Position numbers and translations under genes: made by a program. 64,000 nt of DNA, from NCBI GenBank assembly GCA_020809705.1, contig CP085832.1:5084001-5148000 (forward strand), in the 5' to 3' direction. Below are positions 1 through 13,114 of this stretch, piece by piece; position 1 is the first letter of the stretch, and every line of letters starts with the position of its first letter. The stretch is from Calonectria ilicicola (Eukaryota > Ascomycota > Sordariomycetes > Hypocreales > Nectriaceae). The notes below the pieces were generated by a model. It did no database searches. It saw nothing but the letters and a program-made list of their open reading frames with translations, and was not told the origin of the DNA.

Positions 1-2516
1 AAGTAGTACAATGCCTTAACGCAGTTTTCGCATTGTCTAACCAGTGTTGACATCTGCGCAGCTCCTAGAGACATTGGGTCACGTCTAGCAGCGCTATGAA
101 TATCGCCAAGCTGAATGAGAGCTGCCTTGGAAAAAGCCCGAATGAGCATGCCAGTCCAAGGTTCTGGCAAGATGCTTTGTTTCGCAATTGCAAAGTGCAG
201 ATTATCTGTGCTAGTCATCGTTGATGCTCGCGCCAGATCTGAGAGAACCATGATGCTCTCATATCGTAACCGCGTGACAAGTCCGACACTTTGCCGGCCC
301 TGAGTCGAACTTGCAAAGCCAAGGTTTTTCTGGTCAACTACTTCTACCAGATCCATGAAAAGCAGAGTTCCATAGTAGAAGTACGAGACGACATGGATGA
401 ACCACATCTGTAACTGCACAGGAATCTCTTCATAGTGCTCCAAAAAGCCGCGGATAAATACACTGTATGTCATGTTCCAGTGCCTGCAAAGGGCTATGGT
501 GTTTGAGATGACCCTCTCAATAGGTTCTCCACGGTAATTTCCTCTCAACATACTCTGAAGATATGAAGCTTGTCGGAATATCACTACCTTGATTGGTGTC
601 GCAGCGACAAAGGCCTTGATAGCAGTCTCTTCTGAACACGGCCACCGCAATCCATTGCCAAGGCCATTTCCTTGATCAAAGACGCCAGCCCACCAGTCAA
701 TATCCTGGGGGCGGTATTCGAGGTCATATAGTTCACGTTGCGGATGTTGTAGGTACTCTGGATCATGTTGACATTCGCTGTCAGAAACAACAATTGGTCG
801 GCGACACATGGCTGAAGATATCGAATCAAGCATGACAGTCATCCAATAAACAAGATTGAAGGTACCCAAATCTTCCCTATCCATGCAGGAAGACATCTTG
901 TTATCAGTACTTGTATCAAAGACATTGCCCTGTAGGCTATCATATCGAAACTTGAGCGCATGAACCTTGCGAGCGGCCTGCTCGGTGTACAACGGTGGTC
1001 CCTCTGCCGATAGAATGTCTGCAATTTGAGACGCGACAGGCACGTCGATGCCATTCATAGCTGCATCAACCATGCTGGAAATGATTTCTTTCGTTTCCAT
1101 TGGCCTCTGAATCAGACCCATAATCCACTCGGCACAGGCGATTCTGAAGCATTCTATATTGGCACAGTCCTCTAGCGACCGTTTGGCCTGCATCCACAAA
1201 GACTTGTGCAGAAAGTAGTCAAATTCAGAACTCAAGTCGTCCAGAGAGGCTCGCCGTGAATTTGAATCCAAGCTCTGCGGATAAATCTCGACCTCGCGAC
1301 TGCTACCCTGGGCCCACTGGGTAGCGTAAGCCATCATGGTTATGTGCAAGGCCTTGGATACAGCCTTGTCTTGCTCTTTGGTTAGGATAACCAGTCCACA
1401 TGCGCGTGCGGCTTTGTCGAGTTTTGATACGGCATGGTAGACCCCGTTATCTTGTTTCTTTGGGTCGTATTGCTTGCTCAGACTAAGCGTTTTGTAATGA
1501 CAAGCCATCCAACTAATACCATTGCTAGGATATTGTCTCGTCTGGTCTAAGTTATATGGACAGACTTCTGGGGACAAACAGCATGCAAGTGCTAGCTCAA
1601 ACGAGTCATTATACACTCGCATGAGATTGTATGAGATCAAGCTTTTGTTTGTGTTGGAGGCCAAGGCGTAAGCCATAGAGTATGGCGATATACCAGGGCT
1701 TTCATGGTATTGGGCCTCCCCAAACAAGGGCAGGGTTGGGACTCCGTAAGAGCTGGACACAGGAACAGATGGTTGGGTTGTGCTATGGTCAAACCCCATC
1801 GGGAACTCGTTGATCCTAGCTTCGGAAGGTATTGAAGGGTGAGCTTCAGAGTCTGAAGAGCCATCTATGGCAACGGCATCAAAGAAAGCAGGCTCATTGT
1901 CAAAGCTGTTTCTGACTGTGATGGGCTCGGTTGTCGGATAGGTTGAATATTCGAAGCCACCACTGCGGGGCACGGCGGTATTCATACTAGAGACGCTGTA
2001 GCCGGTCGCATTCCGACCTAGCTCCTCGGTTGTCACCCAGGGTGTATCGGGCACAAAGGTTGGTTCAAAGCCCACAGCCGACTGTACTCGTGGTGGAGAA
2101 GGCTCTTGCTGGGAATTTGGGAGCTGCGGGGGGGACAAGTTGCTCATCGTAGCCGAGGCATTACTGGCTGTCTCGCTGGATGCCTGGGAGCGAGAGTTGC
2201 ACCTCAGTTGTCTTCTGGCCCAATGAAACGTACAGTTCTTGTTTGTTCGAGTGCAATGGGAGCAGGATGTGGGGAGAGCGCCAGCGTCGTCTGTTGGAAA
2301 CAGCCCAGTCAGTACAGCGTTCCACAGAGCGACAAGCTGACACATGCAAGTATATCAAGAACTGGGTAACTCACCAGATGACCCTCCTCTCGATGGTCCA
2401 TTGGCACCGGAGACTGTAGGCCTCGCGTAAAAGCGTTGCCTGTCCCACAGCGAAGGTGCATCGCAGGCACGCTTAGCCTTCCGGCACTGGTCACAGCAAC
2501 GATTCTGCCGCCGCAT
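1..2516 (-). CDS. alcR: AlcR-like Zn2Cys6 transcription factor (3' end beyond window)
   Basis: Probable ortholog or paralog of the ethanol-regulon activator AlcR. Exon 1 is 2516-2375, the intron 2374-2291 (GTGAGT...CAACAG), and exon 2 runs open from 2290 to the window edge, about 810 codons in all. The ATG at 2516 has an in-frame TAG four codons upstream. The protein opens MRRQNRCCDQC, then KAKRACDAP, and after the intron CSHCTRTNKNCTFHW, matching the AlcR zinc cluster including the RRQN arm before it. The loop between cysteines 3 and 4 is about 38 residues, longer than the 16 I recall for Aspergillus AlcR, and holds the intron. Later stretches (NLMRVYNDS, KEQDKAVSKALH, MLDSISSAMCRRPIVVSD, CENCVKALYY) also follow AlcR, so only about the last 10-15 residues are missing. 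Acts in the nucleus on alcohol/aldehyde dehydrogenase genes in Aspergillus; the targets here are unknown. No internal stop seen. Confidence 0.85.
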
Positions 2517-3825
2517 CTTGATGCACTAGAGGAGAGTTGGATATAGTTCAGCCCGGCATCAATGTGGTGGATGGTCCGTGAATGTCAAGGGCCGATGACA
2601 CACGTTTATGAATGGTGCCGACCCCGCTCGCTGATCGGAGAGAGATGGTTGCTTTTTTTTGGGGCCCTGAGACACGTACTGCCACGTACAGCTCGACGAG
2701 CTGCATGTTGCCTACTAGTGGCCATGGAAAAGAAATCAGCTTCAGACAGGTGAGCCAGTTAGCGGGTGACGGAATTCATGGTACCTTGCACACGCCTCTA
2801 TCGCTGTTCTACGAATGAAAAATTATTAAACAGGGTTCACTCTCATTTCTATTTGGAAAATTCCCATCCTTTTATATCCTTATTTCTTCAATTTTCGCTC
2901 ATCATATGTTATAATACAGGTTCCCAATTTAGATCAAGTTTCTTGTGTGCACTTGCTCGGAGCCGAATAGGTACTCTCCCCTTCATGAGAAGGAAGTCTG
3001 GAACTGCGTGATCTATACCAAATATGGTTCATGTTTTTCTTCGGGTGAGGCCTCGACCAATTCAAATGCCCCAAATAAGCCTCTCAGATCTTAGCGTCCA
3101 GCCACGGAAAATCATTACCTCTAGCCTCTAGTGTGTCTGGCTGAGCAAGCAGTTAAGCGAGGAAGAGGTGGCGGATCCTTTGCAATTTCCCACCCACCCT
3201 ACATAGCGATCCTCCAATCACAGTACCGGGACCAAGACAACAGTGTATTGGTTGCGTCGGTGGCTATCTCGCGACTTGTCATTTGACCGATCAGTAGTGC
3301 ATGAGGCGGGAGGATTGGTGACCTTGATAAAGCAATCGATTTTGCCCACCGAGTCCCAGCTTGGAGACTGTGAATATTCGCATTGCAGCTTAAAATAGAG
3401 CAGGCCCACAGCTCAGTCATCTATGGTCTGTTGACTTCAAAACTTGTTGGCGACACAATCTACGGTGATGAAGGTTCGAAAGGGATCGCTCGTAGACATG
3501 GCTGAGCATCTTGTCATTATTTCGTCATATCAACAAAACATTAAAAAAAAAGCAAAGACACGACCGCCTCACCCCGTGCGGCCATCATATCACATCATCT
3601 GCGGTCGTCCACTGTGTGAACGGCCATTCCCCATTTAACTATGCTTTAGATAATCGGAATGTGCGCAAGTCACAAGAGCTGGACACTGGTAACTCCAGGT
3701 GCGTCTCGCTTCAACGACACATCGCAAGTCCAACGGACATCTCGAACCTCATGAGAATTTGCAGAGGCGATAAATAGGACATGGGCGTCATGCAACGATG
3801 TCCAAAATATCTCAATGAGCCATTT
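2517..3825. promoter_or_regulatory. Upstream region of the AlcR-like gene
   Basis: This 1.3-kb stretch of normal base composition lies between the AlcR-like start and the first transposon LTR. I see no convincing gene; short open frames here lack codon bias and any family signal. Two TGCGG pentamers, the core bound by Aspergillus AlcR (WGCGG), lie in direct orientation at 3577-3581 and 3600-3604. Autoregulation through them is only a possibility. Confidence 0.4.
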
Positions 3826-4092
3826 TGTTATGAATGGAACTGTAGTGAGGTTATGGTTTGTATGGGCTGATTATTGTATGGGCTTAATATTATGTGGTAA
3901 TATTATATATTATAGATTTAAATATTTATTAAAATAATTATTATTAAAATAAGTTTATAAGAAATATATATATTAAAGAATAATATTTTAATAAAAAAAT
4001 AAAATTTTATTTAAATTATTTATATTTTTTAATTTAAAAATAAATTTAATTTATATAAATTATTATTAGAGATTAAGAATAACTTTATTATA
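3826..4092. repeat. 5' LTR of element C
   Basis: Aligns along its length with 19018-19291 once C-to-T and G-to-A changes are allowed. The first 80 bases keep many G but almost no C, so here C-to-T changes on the plus strand dominate. The remainder is almost pure A/T. The 3' boundary is uncertain by a few bases because the two copies differ by an indel of about 13 bp. Confidence 0.75.
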
Positions 4093-5206
4093 TTTAATTA
4101 AAGGTTTTATAAGAATATTTTAGTTTTAATTATTCTTATTTATATATTTATAAATTTAGAAAATAATCTTATATAAATTTTTAATTAATTTAAAGATATT
4201 ATTATTAAATATATTAAAAATATATATTATAAAATTAAATTTTATAATAAAATCTTTATTAATTTTAATTATTTTAATTATATTATATAATAAAATATTT
4301 TTATTAATATAAATTTAAATTAAAGTAAAAAAAATTTTAATTTTATAAATAATCTTTTTATTATATAACATAAATATTTAATTATAAATATAAAAAATAT
4401 AAATATAAAATTCAATATTATTATTTTAAATTATATATTTTAAAATAATAAAATTATTATTTAAGATTAAAATATAAAGATTTAGCTTAATATTTAATAA
4501 AAAGATATAATTAAAGATATTAAAAAGTCTAATTATATTAAACTTTTACTTTTTAAATAAAGTAAATTAAAAGATAATATTTTTACTCTTCTTTAAAACT
4601 TATTAAGATTTAATAGGATTTATAAAGAAACTTCTATATTATTTAGGTAGACTATTAATAAGATTAATAGGGCTATATTAACTATAAGTAGGTATAAAGT
4701 AATTAATAGTATTACTCTTCTAGTTATTATTAGTCTTTAGGAAGTTAATTATCTTATAAATACTATTAAAGTTACTAATATAGTCTCAAATCTTATAGAT
4801 CTAATCCTTATTTCTTTTATCTTTAAGGCCTTTTTTTAAAATATAGGCTAATATATAGGTAATCTAGGCAGTATTAAAAGTAATTTCTTTATAATTTATA
4901 AGATTAAGGGTTAGTTATTTAGATTATTTAGCTAATATATTAAAGATCTTATTCTTAATAATCTTATTATAAAGAATTATTGGATAATTCTTTTTAAAGT
5001 AGTAAAGTAATTAAGTATATTATAGTAGTAAAATAATTATAATATTATAAGTAATTATTTGTAAGTATTTCCTTATTGGTTAGTATGGGGCTATAGGGTA
5101 AGTGAGCATTGGTTCTACTATTGTTAACTGCCTGGGCGTGTTATAGGTTATAATAGTTATATCTGATTTTACTTTAATAGAAATAGATATATTTAAAAGT
5201 AATACC

Positions 5207-5341
5207 TGTTATGACCTGGCCTGCGGGCACAGGGCTTACAGGGCTCTTAGGTGCTGTTAGGTGCTGCGATAATTGCCGCAATAGCAGTTATTGACCAATC
5301 TTTTGCCCTATGGTACAGCGGTCAACAGCACAGCCGTTACA
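5207..5341. repeat. Solo LTR, 135 bp, unmutated
   Basis: Begins TGTTATGACC and ends CCGTTACA, flanked by a perfect 5-bp duplication ATACC (5202-5206 and 5342-5346). Base composition is ordinary, in sharp contrast to the surrounding A/T desert. The ends resemble those of the element B LTR (TGTTATAACC...CCGTTACA). No second copy or internal domain lies beside it, so LTR-LTR recombination or a very small non-autonomous element are both possible. Confidence 0.7.
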
Positions 5342-5825
5342 ATACCTTATATTATATATATTAAAGATTATTAATATAATTATATAAATTTATATATTTT
5401 ATAATATATAAGGGATTTTAATATTAGTTTTTAAGTAATTATTTAATTTTCTTAAGGTTTTATATTTAAATTTTAACTTTTAAAGCTAGATTTATTTAAA
5501 TAAGTATTTATAAGTTTTTAAATTTATATAAATATTTAAAATTATATTCTTTAAATTTTATAATTATTATTATCTTTTTATTATAAATTATTTATTTATT
5601 TTAAAATTTAATAATAATATTTAAATTAAAAAAATATTAAAAATTTAAATAATTTTAATAAAATTAAAAAAAATTTTAATTTAAAAATAAATTAATTAAT
5701 ATTTAAATTATTAAATATAGAAAAATTATAATTCTTTTATAAATTATATATTTATAAAAAAAAGATCTTTATTAATAATTTAAATAATAAAAAATATAAT
5801 ATAAATAATTATTATTATTTATTAT

Positions 5826-6040
5826 TGTAAAGATATAGGACCAAGAGGACCAATCAAGCATACATATTGAATATATACTAGTATAAGATGCTATAAGGTA
5901 AGAACATCTATAATAGTATTATATAGTAAGTGTAAGCAAATGGTTCTATAGTTTATTAAGTTGAAGTTTTGGTAATAAGAATAAAGGTTTATTATAATCC
6001 TATTTATACTTTATTTTAATTATAAATCTAGTTTATTATA
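5826..6040 (+). repeat. 5' LTR of element A
   Basis: 215 bp, the same length as the 3' copy at 18798-19012. The outer half (to about 5940) keeps CpA/TpG sites such as CAATCAAGCATACA. The inner half is converted to A/T. Confidence 0.85.
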
Positions 6041-6557
6041 ATTCTTTAATTTCTCTTTTTTAAAAGATTAGTATATTATATAATAGGTAGAGCTACTAGA
6101 AGCTTAGAAAGGGTTAGTATTATATTATTGCTTCTTAAATTAATAAGGACTTATTATAATAGGTAAAAGTTATAAATATAGATTATATATAATTAAGAGT
6201 GTAAATAAGAACTTTAAGAAAAGCTTATTTAGAGGGGTAGAGCTTTAAAGAATCTAAATATATTTTTTATTTTAATTTTTAAAAGTATTTTAATTATAAA
6301 GTTAAAGAAGTAAGAATTTTAAGATTTAGAAAATATTAAGGAGTAGATATTATTATTATTTATAATATAAATCTTATATAATATAAAGAAAATTATAATA
6401 TTTATAAAAGATTTTATAATTATAATAGTTTAATAGTAAAAATAGTTCTAAATATAATAATAATAGCTTTAGGCTTAATAGTAGTAATTCTAGATGGATA
6501 TATTATATTAGTTAGTTATATAGCTTAGTGTAGGTCTAAGGAAGGACTATAAGAAAC

Positions 6558-6946
6558 TGTTATAACCCATGCCATAACAAGGGCGGTCAGACTCGGCAGA
6601 ACAAGGATAGACCCACCTACCCAGAACCATAATCACTATATACGTATAATCACTATTGCGATTAGGATATAATTACTATAATTACTATTATAATTACTAA
6701 GATAATTACTATAATATTTAATAATTATATATTAAGCTTAGAAGTATATAAATAAATTAAAATTAATTATAAGGGATAATCTTAATTAGCTTTTAATATA
6801 ATTTAATTACTTTAATTATAATTAATTATTACCTAATATAATACTTTTATTACTCTATTTTACTATAATATATTTAATTATTCTATTAACAATAAACCCT
6901 TTATTTTAATTAATTTATTAAATTAAGAATTAATTAAACTATTATA
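6558..6946 (+). repeat. 5' LTR of element B
   Basis: 389 bp. The first 110 bases are close to unmutated (ACAAGGGCGGTCAGACTCGG), and the rest is increasingly A/T. Confidence 0.88.
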
Positions 6947-6999
6947 TATTAAAAGCTCTTATTTAATTAATTACCTATATTAACAATTAAATAATAATA

Positions 7000-8300
7000 A
7001 TATCCAAAAAGAATCCTACCACTATTACTCCTTCTAATAATACTAAGTTAATTATAAAATTATAATAAATTAAGAAAAAACTTATAAATATATAAGCTTA
7101 ACTTAAAGTAAAAGAAGCTAGAACTATTATAATCAAAGAAAGTAAGAGTAAAGATATTAATGAAATTCTAAGACCTCCGGCCCTAGAACCCTTTCTAAAG
7201 AAAGCCGCTAATATAATCCTCTTCCTTATCTAAATAAAAGAATATTTCTACTTCTTTTTAATCTAACTTATAACTCCTAAAGCCCAAGTACTATATATTA
7301 AAATCTTTTTTTAAGGAGATATAGAAGTATAGTTTAAACCTATTATAAGAGATTATTTGGAAAATAAGAATAATATTAATTAAATTAAAGAAATTTAAAA
7401 AATTTTTAAAAATTAAGAAAATTTCAAGATTATTATTAAAAATAACTTTAGTATAATTAATATAAAATAATAAGTTATAAATTAATTATATAAGTTTAAA
7501 TAAATAAAATCCTATAACTAATATTCAGCTAAATTTAAAAGAATTATAACACAAATAGCCTAGGATAATAATACACTAATAGAACTCTATTATAAAGGCT
7601 TAAAGAGCAAAGTCAAGGATAAAATCTATAAGGAAGACTAGCTAGAAAAACTCTTAAAGTATATTAAAAGTACTATTAAAATTAATAAAAGATAATTTAA
7701 CCAATATAAAGAATATACCTAAGATAATAAAACCTTATATATCCTAAATAAAGAAAAAACCTAGAATAAGTAATAAAGTACTATATATAGGACTTATTTA
7801 GGATTAATAGAACTTAGTATTATTTAGAGTTATAATAAAAGTAAGATCATCTACTTTAACTATAGAAAGAAAGAATATAAATTCTTTAAATATTACTCTT
7901 TAAAAATAAGAAACTAGTTTAAACCTATATTAGAAGGATAGAAATAACTTAATATTATAAAAACTTAATAGACCCTAGTATTAGAAGGAAAAGAAGATAT
8001 TATAGGAAAAGTTATTCTTATTATTATTAAGAAATATAAATTAATTATTATAATTAAATAGTATATAGAAGATTATAAATTATATAAAGTAAAACTTACT
8101 TTATAATAAGAAATTAATAAAGCTATTTAAAAAGTATAATTAATTTAATAAAAAAGCTAGTCCTACCTTTCTTATAAATAGCTAGAATAAGCTAAAAAGA
8201 TAGAAATCCTTATATCTATTCTAGATATATATATTAATAAAGTACTAATATAGTAAAATATCTATACTTATAATAAAAATAAAAATAGAAAATAAATAAT
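7000..8300 (+). pseudogene. Decayed gag of element B with mutated CCHC knuckle
   Basis: Nucleocapsid region of element B. At 7852-7893 the frame reads Y-x2-Y-x4-Y-x4-Y (YFNYRKKEYKFFKY). This is exactly the C-x2-C-x4-H-x4-C spacing of a retroviral-type zinc knuckle, with every cysteine and the histidine now tyrosine (TGY to TAY, CAY to TAY). Stop codons interrupt the frame on both sides. The outer limits of gag are estimates. Confidence 0.7.
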
Positions 8301-8440
8301 TAATATTAAAAGAATAGCTTAATAAATTAGAAAACCCTTATAAGATAAAGATAAAGTCTTCCTACTTACACAAAGTAAATAATAACTAGGAAACCACAAC
8401 CCCTAACCTATCTAATATCAGAAGGATAACCCTAAACTAA

Positions 8441-8608
8441 ATATAATATATAAAGAATATAAGAATATCTTATAGATAAGCTACTATAATCACAATTATC
8501 TTTAATATATAAAGCAAAAATAATATATAATATATAAAGAATATAAGAATATCTTATAGATAAGCTACTATAATCACAATTATCTTTAATATATAAAGCA
8601 AAAATAAT
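8441..8608 (+). repeat. Perfect 84-bp tandem duplication inside element B
   Basis: 8441-8524 and 8525-8608 are identical over 84 bases by my reading, and the first bases of a third unit follow. Both copies carry the same RIP-type changes. Confidence 0.85.
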
Positions 8609-9059
8609 ATATAATATACTTCTTTATTAAAGTAGAAGATATAATTATTTACTATACTTATAGAAAATACTTTAATTAATATAAAGTAATAGAAAGAAAC
8701 CTCTACTATTAGTTCACTATATTGGAATTAAGTAAGCTTAAGTTCTTTAATTATAATAAGCTACTTTAAAATAAATATTAAGATCCTAAATATAATATCT
8801 ATATAATAGATAAAGTAATAATCTAGTATTAAATAAAATTAAAAAATAAGTAAAGCCCTTTATAAAAGAGCAGCAGAAGTAGCTAGGGTAATAATCCCTG
8901 GAGTTATTAAAAGAACTCTCTAAAAAAGCTCTATACTTTATAACTAAAGAGTAATTTTAATAATAATTAGAAATAGAAATAAGAATTAAAGGGAAATAAT
9001 ATAATATTATAATAAATAATAGAGTTAAGTAAAACTATATAAACTTTTAAATAATTAAT

Positions 9060-12000
9060 AAACTTTAATTACTATAAATAATAAAAGTTAATTTATATAA
9101 AATTATTAATATAAAAGAAATACCTTTTAGATATAATAATAATATTATAAATAAAAAGATTAATTATTTAAAAGTCTTTATTAAAGAAAAGAATTAAAAA
9201 ATAATCTTTAATATTATTAATATTAGATAATATAATCTAATTTTAGGGTATCTATAATTATACCAATATAATTCTAATATCTACTAGTATATTAGCTAGA
9301 TATAAATATTTAAGGAGTATAATATAGCTAGTAATATTTCTATAAACCTAGCTAAGAGATCTTAAACTCCTAGCTTTAACTAAGTAGAAGATATAAGTAA
9401 AGGAGAATCTTTATTATTTAAAGAAATAAAATATAAATATAAGAATAATTAGAAAAAGTAAAAATAATAAATAATCATTTACTTTAGAATATAATTCTAA
9501 TAAATTAATAAAAGCTTTAAAAAAATAAAAATTAAAATAAAAATAAATAGATTATATAATATACCTTTATAATATTAAATCTATAAAAAGCTCTTTATAG
9601 AAGAACTAGATATTAGATTATCTAAATTTAGCTAATGAGATCATAAAATCATTCTTAAAGATAGATCTAATACCCGATTTTATTCTATTTATAATCTTAA
9701 CCAAATTAAGCTAGATACCTTAAAGGAATATATCTAAGATATACTCAAAAAAAATATATTTATATTTTAAACTCTAAAGCTAATTATCCTATTATATTTA
9801 TACCTAAGAAAAACAGGAAGTTATATCTTATTATAGACTACTAATAGCTTAATAATATTACTATTAAAGATTATACTCTACTATTACTAATTAATAAAAT
9901 AAAAGATTACTTTTATAAAGTTAATATCTTTATTATATTAGATCTTAAAGGAGTATATAATCTTATTTATATTAAAAAAGAATATAAATAAAAAACTACT
10001 TTCTAAATTAAATTTAAATTATTTAAATATTTAATTATACCTTTTGGACTTATAAATATATTAATATCATTCTAGCAAATAATAACTAATATATTATAAA
10101 AATATTTAAATATCTTTATTATTTACTATTTAGATAATATCCTTATTTTCTTTAAAAATAAAGAAGAATATAAAGAACATATTTATAAGGTCTTAAAAGC
10201 CCTCCAAGATATTAAACTTCTGGTTAAATTAGAAAAAGTAAGTTTTATACTTAAAAAGTAGAATTCCTAGAATATATTATTAGCCCTAATAAAATTTATA
10301 TAGATCTAAAGAAAGTCATTATAATAAAAAATTAAAAGAAACCTACTAATATAAAAGAAGTATAAGCCTTCCTTAGATTCACTAATTATTACTAAAGGTT
10401 TATTAAGGGATTTAGTAAAATCATCTTAGGCATAATAGAACTAATTAAAAAGGAATTATCTTTCAATAAGAAAGTAAAGTATAATAATCATTTAAAGCTA
10501 TAAAAAATGCTATTTTAGAAGAACCTATCCTTATAATATTCAACCCTAATAAACCTATAAAGCTAGAAACCGATATATTAGACTTTGCCTTAGGGGCCTA
10601 GATCAGACAATAAGATAAATAAGAAAACCTATATCCTATAGTATTTTACTTATATAAACTATATAGCCCTAAGCTAAATTACTTAATCTATAATAAAGAA
10701 TTCCTTACTATTATTAATACTTTTAAAAAATTCTAATAATATCTTTTAAAAAGTAATTACAAAATTATAATATATACCAACTATAAAAACATTACTTACT
10801 TTACAACTACTTAAAAACTTAATAAAAAGTAACTACAATATATAAAATATCTATCCAAATTTAACTACTAAATTATCCATATTAAAAGAACTAAAAACAA
10901 TTATACTAATATAATCAGCCACTAACCTAATTATAATATAAAAAAACCAAAAATATAAAAAAAACTATTAATCTATAATACTAATAAAGACCTAGAATAA
11001 GCCCTAATTAATAAAATAATAATAAAAATAAAAAAAATAATTATTACTATAAAAATAGAAGGACTACCACACACAACCAAAACTACTATTACAAAAACAC
11101 TAATACAATAAGTGAAATAAGGCAATCTACTATTAAGAAAAATTAAAGAATATAATCTAGTACTTCTAGAAAAAGAAAAAATAGATTATTTATAAATATT
11201 AAAGGAATATCAAATAAAGTTAATAAAGGATATTTATAAACATCCCTTATATAATTACAAAGGCATTAATAAAACCCTTAAATAAGTCAAATAAACATTT
11301 TCCTTTAATAAGATAAAGAAGAAAGTTGAATAGGTATATAAGGAATATAGCCTATATTAATACTCTAAAAAACCAAAATATAAACTATATAGATTATTAT
11401 AATTATCCCTTATTATATAATAACTATAGAACTTAATTATAATAAACTTCATTACTAACCTTCCTTTATTAGCAGACCCTACTACAAAAGTATACTATAA
11501 TAGTATTTTTATTATTATTAATTACTTTATAAAAGCAGTATATTATCTCTTTTATAATAAAGTAATAAAAGAAGAATAATTTACCTACCTTTTCTTTTAA
11601 TATATAGTTGCTATATATAGCCTACTAACCAAAATCATATTAAATAAAGGATAATTATTTATATTTAAGTTTTAGTAAAGCCTAATATTCTTAATAGGGT
11701 TAAACTATAAGCTAAGTATAGCCTTCTACCCCTAGATAGATAGACAAACCGAATACTAAAATTAAGAAATTAAGTAATATCTATAATACTATATTAATTA
11801 TAAGTAAACTAATTAAATAGAAAAATTATCTATTATATAGTTAGTATATAATATATCTTATAACCACAGTATTAAAATAATACTAATAAAAGCTAATTTT
11901 AGTTTTATATTGGACGCTTACTAAGCCCCCTTAGAAGGCATGATCCAAGCAAAAGCAATAATTAAGTTAGATGATTTAAGAAAATTATATAAAGAAATAA

Positions 12001-12600
12001 AAACTGAACTTAAATTTATTTGTAATATTATAAAAAGATATTATAATTTTAAAAGGTTAAAAGAATTAATCTTTTTAAAAGAAGATATAGTCTACCTAGT
12101 AATAAAAAATCTTATAATAAAAAGATAAAATAAAAAAATCGACTTTATATAGATTAAGCTATACTTAATTAAAAGAAAAATATTAGAAAATAATTATAAG
12201 CTTGACCTTCTAGATAATATTAAGGTTTATCTTATCTTCTATATCTTACTACTAGAATCTAGTAATAGTATCTAGGTAAATATAGAACCTAAATATAAAT
12301 TATAAATAAAAAACCTAGAAAACTAGTAGGAAGTTAAGAAAATACTATAAAGAAAAGAGGAAGATAGGAAATTTAAAATTAAGTAGAAAGGCTATAAAGA
12401 AATAATTTAAAAGTCTATTAAATACCTTATATATTATTTAAAAATATTAGAAGTATTTCTCTAAAAGAAGTAGAAGGAAAATCTATAGTATTCTAGTTAA
12501 TAATATCTAAAGCCCCTAGAGCTTATATATTAATTACTACTTTTAACTCTACCTAATCTATATCATTCAAATTATCTATAAATAACAAACTATAATAAAC
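9060..12600 (+). pseudogene. Decayed pol of element B (protease, RT, RNase H, integrase)
   Basis: Translated relics in order: a protease end resembling the Gypsy ILGxPWL motif near 9240; reverse transcriptase with FIPKKNRKLYLIIDY (9796-9840), IPFGL (about 10040-10055) and YLDN in place of YLDD (about 10127-10138); an LRFTNYYxRFIKGFS-like connection near 10370-10420; RNase H; an integrase core near 11440-11740; and a GPY-like tail whose 62-codon stretch at 11940-12128 is still open. Stops and missense changes are of RIP type. Plus-strand C greatly exceeds G after about 10400, so G-to-A dominates there. Confidence 0.8.
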
Positions 12601-13114
12601 TATTTTCTTACTATAAGACTTTAATAAATACTTCTATTTTTATAAATATATTAAATAAATAAAGATCTTATTTAATTTTACTTAAATAATCAATATCTTC
12701 TCCTTAGCTTACTCTTTCACCTTATTTAAACAATTAGATTTCTTATTTAGTTTAATTATTATTATACTTATTAATTATAAAATACTATAAAAATAAAAAT
12801 CCCTTATAAAAATCTATTATTATTCTTAATATATTATAGAAATAATCTTAATATATATACTCCTTATAATAAGAGGACCAAGCTACTATCTAGTAATAAA
12901 AACCTTTAAAAGTATAAAAAGAATAAAGTATAATATTATAATTAAATAAAATAATATCTTTAATAAAATAAATATAATAATAAGTAGATTTACTAAATAT
13001 ATTATTAATACTAGGAAAAATAATTATAAGTCTAAGTTAATCTACCTTAAATAAAACAATATTAAGATTATATATATAATCTTAAGAATAAAAACTAATA
13101 AAGAAAAGATATCA

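Noticed and set aside
5055..5150. Another LTR fragment in element C with slight likeness to LTR A
   Set aside because: Only a short stretch (GTAAGTG...TGGTTCTA) is similar and no duplication or end could be defined.
11940..12128. 62-codon open frame in the AT block taken as a gene
   Set aside because: It translates to the integrase C-terminal (GPY-like) region of element B and is flanked by stops; it is a fossil piece of pol.
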